Positions 1 through 7,047 of a DNA stretch of 10,402 nucleotides are shown here, in pieces. Below the pieces are notes generated by a model. It saw only the letters and a program-made list of their open reading frames with translations. It was not told the DNA's origin and did no database searches. The position numbers were made by a program, and so were the translations under genes. The DNA comes from a bacterium (GTDB lineage Bacteria; Bacteroidota; Bacteroidia; Cytophagales; Thermonemataceae): assembly GCA_025362415.1 (NCBI GenBank), contig JANYGM010000385.1, positions 1 to 10,402 of the forward strand. The letters are read 5' to 3'. Position 1 is the first letter of the stretch; the number at the start of each line of letters is the position of its first letter.

Positions 1-1472
1 TCTTTGGAAGTTTGGCAGCTATGGGCATTATTGGCAAACAATTTTTCCCTTCTGACAATCCAACAGCAGCTTTTTTAAGTGCTTTGGCTACATTTGCGGC
101 AGGTTTTATTGTAAGACCTTTTGGCGCATTGTTTTTTGGGCGTTTGGGCGACCTGATTGGGCGCAAATACACGTTTTTAGTTACACTTATTTTAATGGGT
201 GGCGCTACATTTATGATTGGGTGTATTCCAAATTACGAAAGTTGGGGAGCATTTGCGCCTGCTTGTGTACTCATACTCAGGCTTTTACAAGGGCTTGCTT
301 TAGGTGGAGAATATGGCGGAGCAGCCACTTATGTAGCAGAGTATTCGCCCAGAAACCAAAGAGGTTTTTTTACGGCATTTATCCAAACAACGGCTACTTT
401 AGGGCTTTTGATGTCTATTGGTATGATTATTTTGGTGCAAAGTTCTATGTCAAAAGAAGCCTTTGAAACAGGGGATGGAGTGCTTATTGCAGGTTGGAGA
501 ATACCATTTTTGGTATCTATTTTCTTAATTATTGTGTCCATTTTTATTAGAATGAAAATGCACGAATCACCAATGTTTCAGAAAGTAAAAGCAACAGGTC
601 AAATCTCTAAAAATCCACTCAAAGACAGTTTTGGCAAGAAAGCTAACCTCAAAATGGTACTTTTGTCGCTTTTTGGAGCTACTGCTGGGCAAGGCGTAAT
701 TTGGTACACAGGGCAATATTATGCACTTTCTTTTATGAATAAAACCTGTGGCATTGACTCCGCACAAGCAAACGAAATTATTATGATTGCCATTGTGTTT
801 GTAACGCCTTTTTTCCTTGTTTTTGGGGCTTTGTCTGATAAAATAGGACGAAAAATCATTATTTTGCTTGGAATGGCTATTGCAATTTTCTCATACAGAC
901 CCATTTATCAAAATATGTATGATATTTCTGATATTAAACAGAAAACTGAAATAGTTGCACAAGCAAAACTAGAAACTAAAGCAGAACTTGTCAAAGGGAA
1001 ATCTGATTCTTTGCTGATGACCAAAACAACTAAGTTTTTTGAAGATGGAAGTTCTGCAGTTCTTACCAAAAAAGTTACCAGTTTTGCTGATGCTACTAAA
1101 AAAACAAAAATAGAAGATATTAAATCCGTAAAACTAAGCAACGACCTAAAATGGCAAATGATTTTCTTGATTTTTATTCAGATTTTCTTTGTAACAATGG
1201 TGTACGGACCTATTGCAGCATTTTTAGTGGAGATTTTCCCAACAAATATTCGTTATACGTCTATGTCTTTGCCCTATCATATTGGAAATGGTATTTTTGG
1301 TGGGCTTACGCCTTATATTGTTACACGAGTCATTGAAACAACAAAAACTGACCAAAACCCTACTGGTGACATCTTGGCAGGCTTATGGTATCCTATTGGC
1401 GTGGCAATTCTGTGTTTTGTGATTGGACTGATTTATCTGCCCACACGCACCGACACTAAACTAATGGACTAA
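1..1472 (+). CDS. MFS transporter, metabolite:H+ symporter (MHS) type, 5'-truncated by the window
   Basis: Inner-membrane symporter, probably for a small carboxylate; the substrate cannot be read from sequence. The reading frame is open from base 3 (Phe-Gly-Ser-Leu), which resembles the end of TM1 in MHS/ProP-like carriers, so the true start lies upstream and the TTG at 12 should not be taken as the start. The signature MFS loop motif GRLGDLIGRK follows TM2, and its second-half counterpart GALSDKIGRK precedes TM9. LLQGLALGGEYGGAA and the late stretch around MSLPYHIGNGIFGG are also typical of the family. About 490 residues are visible. Unusually, about 80 charged, Lys-rich residues (bases 891-1148) separate TM9 from TM10, on the predicted periplasmic side. 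The next genes are a small membrane protein and acs, which suggests uptake of an acyl substrate for CoA activation. Family call is strong; substrate is inference. Confidence 0.9.
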   Translation, partial: FGSLAAMGIIGKQFFPSDNPTAAFLSALATFAAGFIVRPFGALFFGRLGDLIGRKYTFLVTLILMGGATFMIGCIPNYESWGAFAPACVLILRLLQGLALGGEYGGAATYVAEYSPRNQRGFFTAFIQTTATLGLLMSIGMIILVQSSMSKEAFETGDGVLIAGWRIPFLVSIFLIIVSIFIRMKMHESPMFQKVKATGQISKNPLKDSFGKKANLKMVLLSLFGATAGQGVIWYTGQYYALSFMNKTCGIDSAQANEIIMIAIVFVTPFFLVFGALSDKIGRKIIILLGMAIAIFSYRPIYQNMYDISDIKQKTEIVAQAKLETKAELVKGKSDSLLMTKTTKFFEDGSSAVLTKKVTSFADATKKTKIEDIKSVKLSNDLKWQMIFLIFIQIFFVTMVYGPIAAFLVEIFPTNIRYTSMSLPYHIGNGIFGGLTPYIVTRVIETTKTDQNPTGDILAGLWYPIGVAILCFVIGLIYLPTRTDTKLMD

Positions 1473-1586
1473 TTGAGTGTGTAGTGAAATAGTGTATAGT
1501 GATTAGTGGAATACACTATTACGGCACTCAACACTACGCACTCAACACTATTTTACTCAACACTATTTCACTCAATACTACTCAAT
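1473..1586. repeat. Degenerate short tandem repeats with inverted partner, running into a start codon
   Basis: The whole gap between the MFS stop and the next gene is low-complexity repeat. The right half repeats CACTCAACACTA-type words (near 1525, 1539, 1555, 1570), with spacing drifting from 10 to 17 bp. The left half (1473-1508) carries the opposite-strand words (GAGTGTGTAGTG, AATAGTGTATAGTG), so the two halves can fold on each other; ACACTATTTCACT is an exact 13-base inverted match. The last word, CTCAATG, supplies the ATG of the following gene. No terminator or recognisable promoter is seen here. Confidence 0.75.
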
Positions 1587-1854
1587 GGAATTTATCAAAA
1601 AAGGTTTTGGAATTGTATGTATGCTCATTGCGCCTGTATTGATTTTTATGATGTTCAGGCAGTTTTTTGCAGAAATCCCTGCTTTGGAAACTGCTATTGC
1701 GGCAGGGAAAAAGCCTGCTAGTGAAATGCAAAGCACTTATATTTTCTGGATTATCACTATTACAATATTTGTCCCTATTGCCTCTGGGCTTTGTTTGTTT
1801 GGTTATTATGCTCTAAAAAACGAATATAGCAACATTGAAGGCGGACAAGTTTAA
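1585..1854 (+). CDS. Small two-helix membrane protein (DUF6814-like)
   Basis: An 89-residue protein with two clear hydrophobic helices, about residues 8-28 and 52-77, joined by a roughly 22-residue polar linker (Ala/Lys/Glu rich) and ending in a short charged tail. It begins MEFIKK and has a FGYYALKNEY motif after TM2. From memory this matches a short Bacteroidota family found beside MFS transporters (DUF6814); I could not verify the name. It lies 112 bp after the MFS gene on the same strand and 226 bp before acs. The layout recalls the small partner proteins of other solute symporters (DUF485/YjcH with ActP, DUF4212 with SSS symporters), so an accessory subunit role is a reasonable inference, not a demonstrated one. 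The ATG at 1585 is preferred because the first helix starts right behind it; an upstream ATG at 1506 is in another frame and reads through the repeat tract. Confidence 0.75.
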   Translation: MEFIKKGFGIVCMLIAPVLIFMMFRQFFAEIPALETAIAAGKKPASEMQSTYIFWIITITIFVPIASGLCLFGYYALKNEYSNIEGGQV

Positions 1855-1883
1855 AAATATCGTAACTGCTTTGATGTTATACA

Positions 1884-2018
1884 GATATATTTGTAGAGAC
1901 GTTGCTTGCAACGTCTTAGCGTAGAAAATTGTATTTAATTTCATTCAAGCACAATGCTTTTATTTGCTAGTGGGTTATTTGTCGTTTAGTTTAGACGTTG
2001 CAAGCAACGTCTCTACAA
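1884..2018. repeat. Palindromic repeat element, copy A (complete)
   Basis: The left end (1891-1916) is TTGTAG followed by the palindrome AGACGTTGC-TT-GCAACGTCT. The right end (1993-2018) is the exact reverse complement of the left, 26 bp. The ends enclose a 76-bp AT-rich spacer. Each end can fold alone, or the two can pair across the spacer. Bases 1884-1946 match the reverse complement of 6047-6109 at 57 of 63 positions, so the element is more than its palindrome. No ORF lies inside; it resembles a REP/MITE-type non-autonomous repeat. Confidence 0.85.
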
Positions 2019-2080
2019 CAAATACATAGAACAATCTACCTAAACAGTTATAAAAAATCAACTTTAAAAACATTATCAAA

Positions 2081-3988
2081 ATGCTACCAAAAATCAATTC
2101 TTTAGCTGGCTATTTATACGAATATCAAAAAAGTATTGCAAATCCTGAAGACTTTTGGGACACTGTTGCACAAAGTTTTTACTGGCGTAAAAAGTGGAAT
2201 AAAGTCTTGGAATGGGATTTTAACGACTATTATGCTCGTTGGTTTGTAGGTGGGAAACTTAATATTACAGAAAATATTTTTGAGAAAAATCTGTTTTTAC
2301 TTGCCAACAAACCTGCTATTATTTGGGAGCCAAACGACCCCACACAACCACATATTACGCTTACTTATGGTGAACTTTTTGAGAAAGTTTGCCAATTTGC
2401 CAATGTTTTACTTGCCAATGGCATCAAAAAGGGTGATGTAGTGGCTATTTATTTGCCAATGGTGTCAGAAGCTGCTATTGCAATGCTTGCTTGTGCGAGG
2501 GTTGGAGCAGTTCATTCTGTGGTTTTTGCAGGATTTTCTGCAAGTTCTCTTTCTGATAGAATCAATGATGCACAAGCAAAAATTTTGCTCACCGCAGATG
2601 GTAATTATAGAGGTGCAAAAGCCATTGAACTCAAAAAAATTGCTGATGAAGCCCTAGAAAGTTGTCCTTCTATTCAAAAAAGTATTGTTCTCCAACATAC
2701 CAAAAGTGCCGTTATGATGCAAGAAGGGCGTGATATTTGGTGGCACGATGCAATTTCTGCTGTTGATACCAAAAATATAGCTGAAGAAATGGACGCTGAA
2801 GACCCACTTTTTACGCTTTACACGTCTGGCTCTACAGGCAAGCCAAAAGGTGTAGTGCATACGACAGGCGGTTATATGGTTTATACGGCTTACACGTTTA
2901 AAAATGTGTTTCAATACGAACAGGACGATATTTTTTGGTGTACGGCTGATGTTGGTTGGGTTACGGGGCATTCGTATATTGTGTATGCGCCTTTGCTTTG
3001 CGGAGCTACAATAGTGATGTTTGAGGGCATTCCTACATATCCTGATGTGGATAGATTTTGGGCAATTATTGAAAAACACAAGGTTACCACGCTTTATACT
3101 GCTCCTACTGCTATTCGTTCACTTATGGCGTATGGCACAGAGCCTGTAGAAAGGCACAATTTGTCTTCTTTGCGTATTTTGGGGTCTGTTGGTGAGCCTA
3201 TCAATGAGGAGGCGTGGCAATGGTATTACACGCATATTGGCAAAGGAAACTGCCCTATTGTAGATACTTGGTGGCAAACTGAAACAGGTGGCATTATGAT
3301 TTCTCCAATTGCAGGCATTACGCCCACAAAACCTGCTTATGCAACACTTCCACTTCCTGGTGTGCAACTAATGATTGTGGATAGTGAAGGAAAAGAACTC
3401 ACAGGAAACAACGTAGAGGGCAATTTGTGTATCAAATTTCCTTGGCCTTCAATGATACGTACCACTTACGGCGACCACGAGCGTTGCAAGCAAGCTTACT
3501 TTTCTACTTACAAAGGGCTTTATTTTACAGGAGATGGCGTAAAACGTGATGCAGATGGTTATTACCGTATTTTGGGGCGTGTAGATGATGTTATCAATAT
3601 TTCTGGGCATAGATTGGGAACAGCAGAGGTAGAAAATGCCATCAACTCGCATCCGTTGGTGCTGGAAAGTGCCGTTGTAGGTTTTCCGCACGACATCAAA
3701 GGACAAGCAATTTATGCCTATGTTATTTTGGATAATGCTGCGAAAAACAATGACCCAGAAAAAATCAAACTTTCTATCAATGTTGCAGTCAGCAAGGTTA
3801 TTGGGGCTATTGCAAAGCTTGATAAAATCCAAATTGTTAGCGGTTTGCCAAAAACTCGTAGTGGAAAGATTATGAGGCGTATTTTGAGAAAAGTAGCAGA
3901 AGGCGACACTAGCAATATGGGTGATATTTCTACACTCCTTGACCCTAACGTGGTAGCTGAAATTGTGGAAGGAGCAAAATTATTGTAA
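2081..3988 (+). CDS. acs: Acetyl-CoA synthetase (acetate--CoA ligase, AMP-forming)
   Basis: Cytoplasmic enzyme that converts acetate, ATP and CoA to acetyl-CoA, AMP and PPi through an acetyl-adenylate. It has 635 residues, close to the family's usual ~650. Adenylation motifs occur in order: the P-loop YTSGSTGKPKG (residues 247-257), DTWWQTETGG (395-404), YFTGDGVKRDADGYYRILGR with the following DDVINISGHR, and the C-terminal SGKIMRRILRK whose Lys596 is the expected catalytic and acetylatable lysine. Trp398 matches the tryptophan (W414 in Salmonella Acs) that limits the pocket to acetate, favouring acetate over longer acids. The N-terminal ACAS leader domain is present. The ATG at 2081 follows an A-rich leader with no Shine-Dalgarno box, normal for this phylum. 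The upstream MFS symporter probably supplies substrate. Palindromic elements flank the gene on both sides, and a strong terminator follows. Confidence 0.97.
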   Translation: MLPKINSLAGYLYEYQKSIANPEDFWDTVAQSFYWRKKWNKVLEWDFNDYYARWFVGGKLNITENIFEKNLFLLANKPAIIWEPNDPTQPHITLTYGELFEKVCQFANVLLANGIKKGDVVAIYLPMVSEAAIAMLACARVGAVHSVVFAGFSASSLSDRINDAQAKILLTADGNYRGAKAIELKKIADEALESCPSIQKSIVLQHTKSAVMMQEGRDIWWHDAISAVDTKNIAEEMDAEDPLFTLYTSGSTGKPKGVVHTTGGYMVYTAYTFKNVFQYEQDDIFWCTADVGWVTGHSYIVYAPLLCGATIVMFEGIPTYPDVDRFWAIIEKHKVTTLYTAPTAIRSLMAYGTEPVERHNLSSLRILGSVGEPINEEAWQWYYTHIGKGNCPIVDTWWQTETGGIMISPIAGITPTKPAYATLPLPGVQLMIVDSEGKELTGNNVEGNLCIKFPWPSMIRTTYGDHERCKQAYFSTYKGLYFTGDGVKRDADGYYRILGRVDDVINISGHRLGTAEVENAINSHPLVLESAVVGFPHDIKGQAIYAYVILDNAAKNNDPEKIKLSINVAVSKVIGAIAKLDKIQIVSGLPKTRSGKIMRRILRKVAEGDTSNMGDISTLLDPNVVAEIVEGAKLL

Positions 3989-4020
3989 GAAAATAACAGA
4001 AAACAATTAAGAAAACCAAT

Positions 4021-4059
4021 AAAAAGTCCTCCAAAATAGCATTTTGTAGGACTTTTTTT
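4021..4059 (+). terminator. Intrinsic terminator of acs
   Basis: AAAAAGTCCT (4021-4030) pairs with AGGACTTTTT (4048-4057). After one C/T mismatch the stem continues with CAAAAT/ATTTTG around a 3-base AGC loop. A run of Ts finishes the hairpin on the plus strand, 33 bp after the acs stop. The leading A-run makes it potentially usable from the other strand too. Confidence 0.9.
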
Positions 4060-4090
4060 ATTTAATTTACGGAAATTAACCCAGAAGCAT

Positions 4091-4186
4091 TTGTAGAGAC
4101 GTTACTTGTAACGTCTGAAATATAGGAAAATACATTTACTTTCTTTGTTGTTTGTCCTTTAGACGTTGCAAGCAACGTCTCTACAA
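4091..4186. repeat. Palindromic repeat element, copy B (shorter spacer)
   Basis: The left end (4091-4116) differs from copy A at two bases only, giving GTTAC-TT-GTAAC in place of GTTGC-TT-GCAAC; the two changes pair with each other. The right end (4161-4186) is identical to the copy A right end. The 44-bp spacer keeps recognisable pieces of the copy A spacer (a TAGGAAAATACATTTACTTTC-like left part and GTTGTTTGTC-TTT before the right end) but is about 32 bp shorter. Similarity runs past the right end (AATACAT in both). It ends 10 bp from the stop of the WG-repeat gene. Confidence 0.85.
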
Positions 4187-4196
4187 TCAATACATC

Positions 4197-5864
4197 TCAA
4201 TCAACATATTCAATAACTTTTATGTTGGGAGAAGTAGGGAATTTTGCATAAAAACTATTACCGTTTTTTGTTACCCAAAACAAATCTTCATTACTCAAAT
4301 TAGCGGAATTGATTTCATCATATTCAAAAGGTACAATTATCTCATTTTTATAGTTTAAAATGCCTTTTTTGCCATTCTTTTGTGCTTGAAGAAATTTTTG
4401 TCCACCCAAATAAATATTAAAAAACAAAAAATCATAATAACCAAAAACAGGTACAAACTCATCATTCAGAAATGTATATTTACCCTCTTTTTTAGCTAAA
4501 ATAAGTTTCATTATTTCATTTGGTTCGTTGAAATCATAACTATGAAACAACTCAAAATCTTGTGCTACTTGCTTTTCTTCTCCCTTTTCATTGACAACAA
4601 AAAACATATTTTTATTATTGATAAATTTGCGCATTAAAACTGCATTGTTTTTCATATTACAACTAAGATATTCGTTATATATGCTTGGAGTGTGTGTTTT
4701 TAGCGTTTTAGCGTTCAAAATTCCAAATAAACCATTTTTAGTTTTGACAACCATTTTATCTGAACATTCATAAATTTGGTCATAAATAAATGGTACAACT
4801 TCTTTGCCATTGGCATCAATAATACCATAAAACTGTTGCAAATTATCTCCTTTTCCAGTATTTTTTACCGCAATAGCACAAAGCGTTTGTGTAATATTTT
4901 TATCTCCAAACTTAAATTCTAAGATTTCTGCATAAATTTCGTTAGATAATTTTTTGCCATTTTTATCTGTCAAAAAATTAGCAGAAATGCCATAATTATT
5001 GGGATTACTAGTAAAAGTGTTTTTAATAATATTCTCACTATTTGGAATTTTTCTATTGAGGTTATTAGTTGTTTTTTCCTTTCCTATTATCTTTCCAGCA
5101 GGATTTACGAGCAAAATTTCTCCATTCATCAAATGTATTTTTGCGCTTCCGTCTTTGGCTATTTCGTGTCCATTTGGTGCTGCATTTTGAATAGTGAAAG
5201 GCAAAATAATTTTATTTTTCTTGTCAATAATACCTAATTTATTATTTTTGAAAAGCACAGCACGCCCATTCTGAAACTGCCCATCACTCACAGGCGACAC
5301 TTGGTCATACACAAAAGGAATAATAACTTTGCCTTTTGCATCAATAAAACCAAGTTTGGCACTTCTATAATCCTCACCGCCCAAAGAAAGCCCTTGCAAG
5401 CCGTCTGTCATCTCACGAAACATACCTATATTTTTCTTTGACGAAAATATTTTTTCATTTTTATAATTGATAACAATTAACTTTTCTGCATTTTTATCTT
5501 CTAATTGCATATTAGAAATTATCCCTATACCGCCACGAAACCAAATCACACTTTCATACATAGCAGGCACAATAAAATCCCCTTTCTGGTTGATTAAGCC
5601 ATATTTCCCTTTAAGTTTGACATTGGCGTAGGTAATTTTTTCACCATTTTCAGAGGAATCTTTATCAAAAAGTTGCGCTTCTTCAAATTTGGGGGGAATA
5701 ATTATCTTTTTGTCTTGTGTGCAATAACCCCACAAACCATTTTTTAGATAGGGGATAAGTCGTTGATTATTTGCTTGATTATCATTATTTTGTGCAAAGA
5801 TATTCTGCACAAAAAACATAGAAAAAGCTATAAAAAGCAGTAGGATGAAATAGTTTTTTTTCAT
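4197..5864 (-). CDS. Secreted WG-repeat protein
   Basis: Predicted exported protein of 555 residues. A start at 5864 gives a clean Sec signal peptide: MKKNYF, a long hydrophobic core, and a likely cut after the Ala of NIFA (about residue 24). The in-frame ATG at 5900 would add 12 basic residues in front and overlap the best promoter box, so I prefer 5864. The mature part consists of about eight WG repeats, short beta units of the form (L/Y)-G-(I/L/F)-(I/L)-(D/N)-x-K-G-x-x-(I/V)-(I/V)-P-x-x-Y-(D/E). Examples are LWGYCTQDKKIIIPPKF, KYGLINQKGDFIVPAMY, KLGFIDAKGKVIIPFVY, FYGIIDANGKEVVPFIY and KKGILNYKNEIIVPFEY. Some mid-protein repeats are degenerate. WG repeats have no general biochemical role assigned; envelope or surface binding is plausible. 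No lipobox and no C-terminal sorting domain is visible. It appears to be a single-gene unit. Confidence 0.88.
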   Translation of the reverse strand: MKKNYFILLLFIAFSMFFVQNIFAQNNDNQANNQRLIPYLKNGLWGYCTQDKKIIIPPKFEEAQLFDKDSSENGEKITYANVKLKGKYGLINQKGDFIVPAMYESVIWFRGGIGIISNMQLEDKNAEKLIVINYKNEKIFSSKKNIGMFREMTDGLQGLSLGGEDYRSAKLGFIDAKGKVIIPFVYDQVSPVSDGQFQNGRAVLFKNNKLGIIDKKNKIILPFTIQNAAPNGHEIAKDGSAKIHLMNGEILLVNPAGKIIGKEKTTNNLNRKIPNSENIIKNTFTSNPNNYGISANFLTDKNGKKLSNEIYAEILEFKFGDKNITQTLCAIAVKNTGKGDNLQQFYGIIDANGKEVVPFIYDQIYECSDKMVVKTKNGLFGILNAKTLKTHTPSIYNEYLSCNMKNNAVLMRKFINNKNMFFVVNEKGEEKQVAQDFELFHSYDFNEPNEIMKLILAKKEGKYTFLNDEFVPVFGYYDFLFFNIYLGGQKFLQAQKNGKKGILNYKNEIIVPFEYDEINSANLSNEDLFWVTKNGNSFYAKFPTSPNIKVIEYVD

Positions 5865-5897
5865 AAATTTAAGGTATCTTTTTAGGTTTTTTATTTT

Positions 5898-5905
5898 CAA
5901 ATGTA
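5898..5905 (-). promoter_or_regulatory. Candidate -7 box (TACATTTG) for the WG-repeat gene
   Basis: Read on the minus strand this is TACATTTG, an exact fit to the Bacteroidota TAnnTTTG -7 box, 33 bp upstream of the preferred start codon. The matching -33 TTTG is not clearly present at the usual 17-21 bp spacing (only T-rich sequence), so support rests on one box in AT-rich DNA. Confidence 0.35.
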
Positions 5906-5965
5906 ATTCTTTTTAGCGAAAAAAACACTAATTTTGATTTGATTTTCTACAATTTGGCATAAAAT

Positions 5966-6028
5966 TCAAGATAGTGCAAAAGCCTCTAAATTTTTTATAG
6001 AAAATTAGAGGCTTTTGCACTATTTTGA
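5966..6028 (-). terminator. Long perfect hairpin downstream of panB, probable terminator
   Basis: A perfect 19-bp stem (5971-5989 with 6005-6023) is extended by five further pairs including one G-T (5966-5970 with 6024-6028), around a 15-base A/T loop. It lies about 94 bp past the panB stop and just upstream of the WG gene promoter region, so it would separate the two minus-strand genes. The T-tract on the minus side is weak (CTTGAATTTT), so termination is inferred from position and stem strength. Confidence 0.6.
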
Positions 6029-6046
6029 CACATACATAAATCACAA

Positions 6047-6109
6047 GAATGGGATTAAATACAATTCTTTATCCTAAGACGTTGCAAGCAACGTCTCTAC
6101 AAATATATC
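6047..6109. repeat. Palindromic repeat element, copy C (half element, inverted)
   Basis: The palindrome AGACGTTGC-AA-GCAACGTCT followed by CTACAA lies at 6077-6102. Read on the minus strand, 6109 to 6047 matches copy A 1884-1946 without gaps at 57 of 63 positions, including the outer GATATAT and about 30 bp of inner spacer. The partner end expected about 75 bp further left is absent; the panB hairpin lies there instead. It is therefore a half copy in inverse orientation, 12 bp beyond the panB stop. Confidence 0.8.
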
Positions 6110-6121
6110 ACACCTCACACC

Positions 6122-6937
6122 TCAATAACATTCCTTACTATTAGGAAAATCTAAACTTTTGACATCTTTGATATAATTAGAAACGGCATCAGTCATAATG
6201 GTATGTAAATCAGCGTATCTACGCAAAAAACGAGGGTGAAAATCTTTGTTGATGCCCAACATATCGTGAACGACAAGCACCTGCCCATCTACATCTGCGC
6301 CAGCCCCAATCCCAATAACAGGAATATTGATAGTTTCAGCTACTTTTTTAGCAAGTTCAGAAGGGATTTTCTCCAAAACAAGTGCAAAACAGCCTATTTC
6401 TTCCAAAAGTTTGGCATCTTCAATAAGTTTGTTTGCCTCTGCTTCCTCTTTGGCACGTACATTATACGTTCCAAATTTATAAATAGATTGTGGCGTAAGC
6501 CCCAAATGCCCCATTACAGGCACGCCTGCACTCAAAATTCTTATAATAGACTCTTTTATTTCTGCGCCACCTTCCAGTTTGACAGCGTGTCCGCCACTTT
6601 CTTTCATAATGCGTATGGCAGAGTGCAAAGCCTCTTTTGAGTTTCCCTGATACGACCCAAAAGGCATATCAACAACAACTAAACAGCGTTTAGCAGCCTT
6701 TACGACACCGCAGGCGTGATAAATCATTTGGTCTAGCGTGATTGGAAGTGTGGTTTCGTGTCCTGCCATTACGTTGGAGGCACTATCTCCCACCAAAATA
6801 ATGTCAATACCTGCGCCATCAACAATTTGCGCCATAGAATAGTCATAAGACGTAAGCATAGAGATTTTTTCTCCTCTTTGCTTCATTTCCTGCAAAATAT
6901 GCGTAGTAACACGCTTTACTTCTGAATGTATAGACAT
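6122..6937 (-). CDS. panB: 3-methyl-2-oxobutanoate hydroxymethyltransferase (ketopantoate hydroxymethyltransferase)
   Basis: Catalyses the first committed step of pantothenate synthesis, transferring a hydroxymethyl group from 5,10-methylene-tetrahydrofolate to 2-oxoisovalerate. It has 271 residues, normal for the family, and forms a cytoplasmic TIM barrel. Family landmarks are present: LTSYDYSMAQIVDGAGID (28-45), LVGDSASNVMAGHETT (48-63), VVVDMPFGSYQGN (87-99), GGHAVKLEGG (115-124), VMGHLGLTPQS (141-151), LVLEKIPSELA (186-196) and IPVIGIGAG. Asp51 and Asp90 fit the Mg-binding aspartates (45 and 84 in E. coli), and Glu189 fits the catalytic glutamate (181 in E. coli). No panC or panD neighbour is visible. 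The ATG is preceded by a T/A-rich stretch with no Shine-Dalgarno box, and a 14-bp tandem repeat begins 9 bp upstream of it, so any nearby promoter must read through the repeat hairpin. Palindromic copy C and a long hairpin follow the gene. Confidence 0.97.
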   Translation of the reverse strand: MSIHSEVKRVTTHILQEMKQRGEKISMLTSYDYSMAQIVDGAGIDIILVGDSASNVMAGHETTLPITLDQMIYHACGVVKAAKRCLVVVDMPFGSYQGNSKEALHSAIRIMKESGGHAVKLEGGAEIKESIIRILSAGVPVMGHLGLTPQSIYKFGTYNVRAKEEAEANKLIEDAKLLEEIGCFALVLEKIPSELAKKVAETINIPVIGIGAGADVDGQVLVVHDMLGINKDFHPRFLRRYADLHTIMTDAVSNYIKDVKSLDFPNSKECY

Positions 6938-6946
6938 AATTTTTTT

Positions 6947-7047
6947 TGATATATGATGTGTGATATATGATGTGTGATATATGATGTGTGATGTATTTTT
7001 GAAATAGAATAATTGTATTTATATCATATATCACACATCATATATCA
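6947..7047. repeat. 14-bp tandem repeat with inverted copies in the panB leader
   Basis: Three perfect tandem copies of TGATATATGATGTG fill 6947-6988, followed by a partial copy. After a 34-bp A/T spacer, one full inverse copy (CACATCATATATCA, 7034-7047) and an 11-base partial one (7023-7033) face them. The arms can form a hairpin with more than 20 perfect pairs in DNA or in the panB mRNA leader. The tract ends 9 bp before the panB start codon. Confidence 0.9.

Noticed and set aside
12..23. TTG at 12 as the start of the MFS gene
   Set aside because: The frame stays open to the window edge and the residues before it match the TM1 end of MHS transporters, so the gene is simply cut by the window.
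1886..1893. TATATTTG as a promoter for acs
   Set aside because: It fits the -7 consensus, but the nearest TTTG upstream is only 12 bp away and the start codon is almost 190 bp downstream with a palindrome between; it is better explained as part of the repeat element.
2654..3079. A 141-codon minus-strand ORF inside acs
   Set aside because: It lies wholly within the well-conserved acs adenylation domain, is Cys/Arg/Asn-rich with no recognisable motif, and is an antisense shadow.
5944..5955. CTACAA near 5948 as the missing partner end of palindromic copy C
   Set aside because: It is in the wrong orientation for a left end and has no AGACG palindrome next to it.
6236..6640. A 134-codon plus-strand ORF opposite panB
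   Set aside because: panB is certain from its motifs across the same bases; the antisense translation has no family features.
6947..7047. CRISPR array
   Set aside because: The 14-bp units are directly abutting with no unique spacers, and no cas genes are present.
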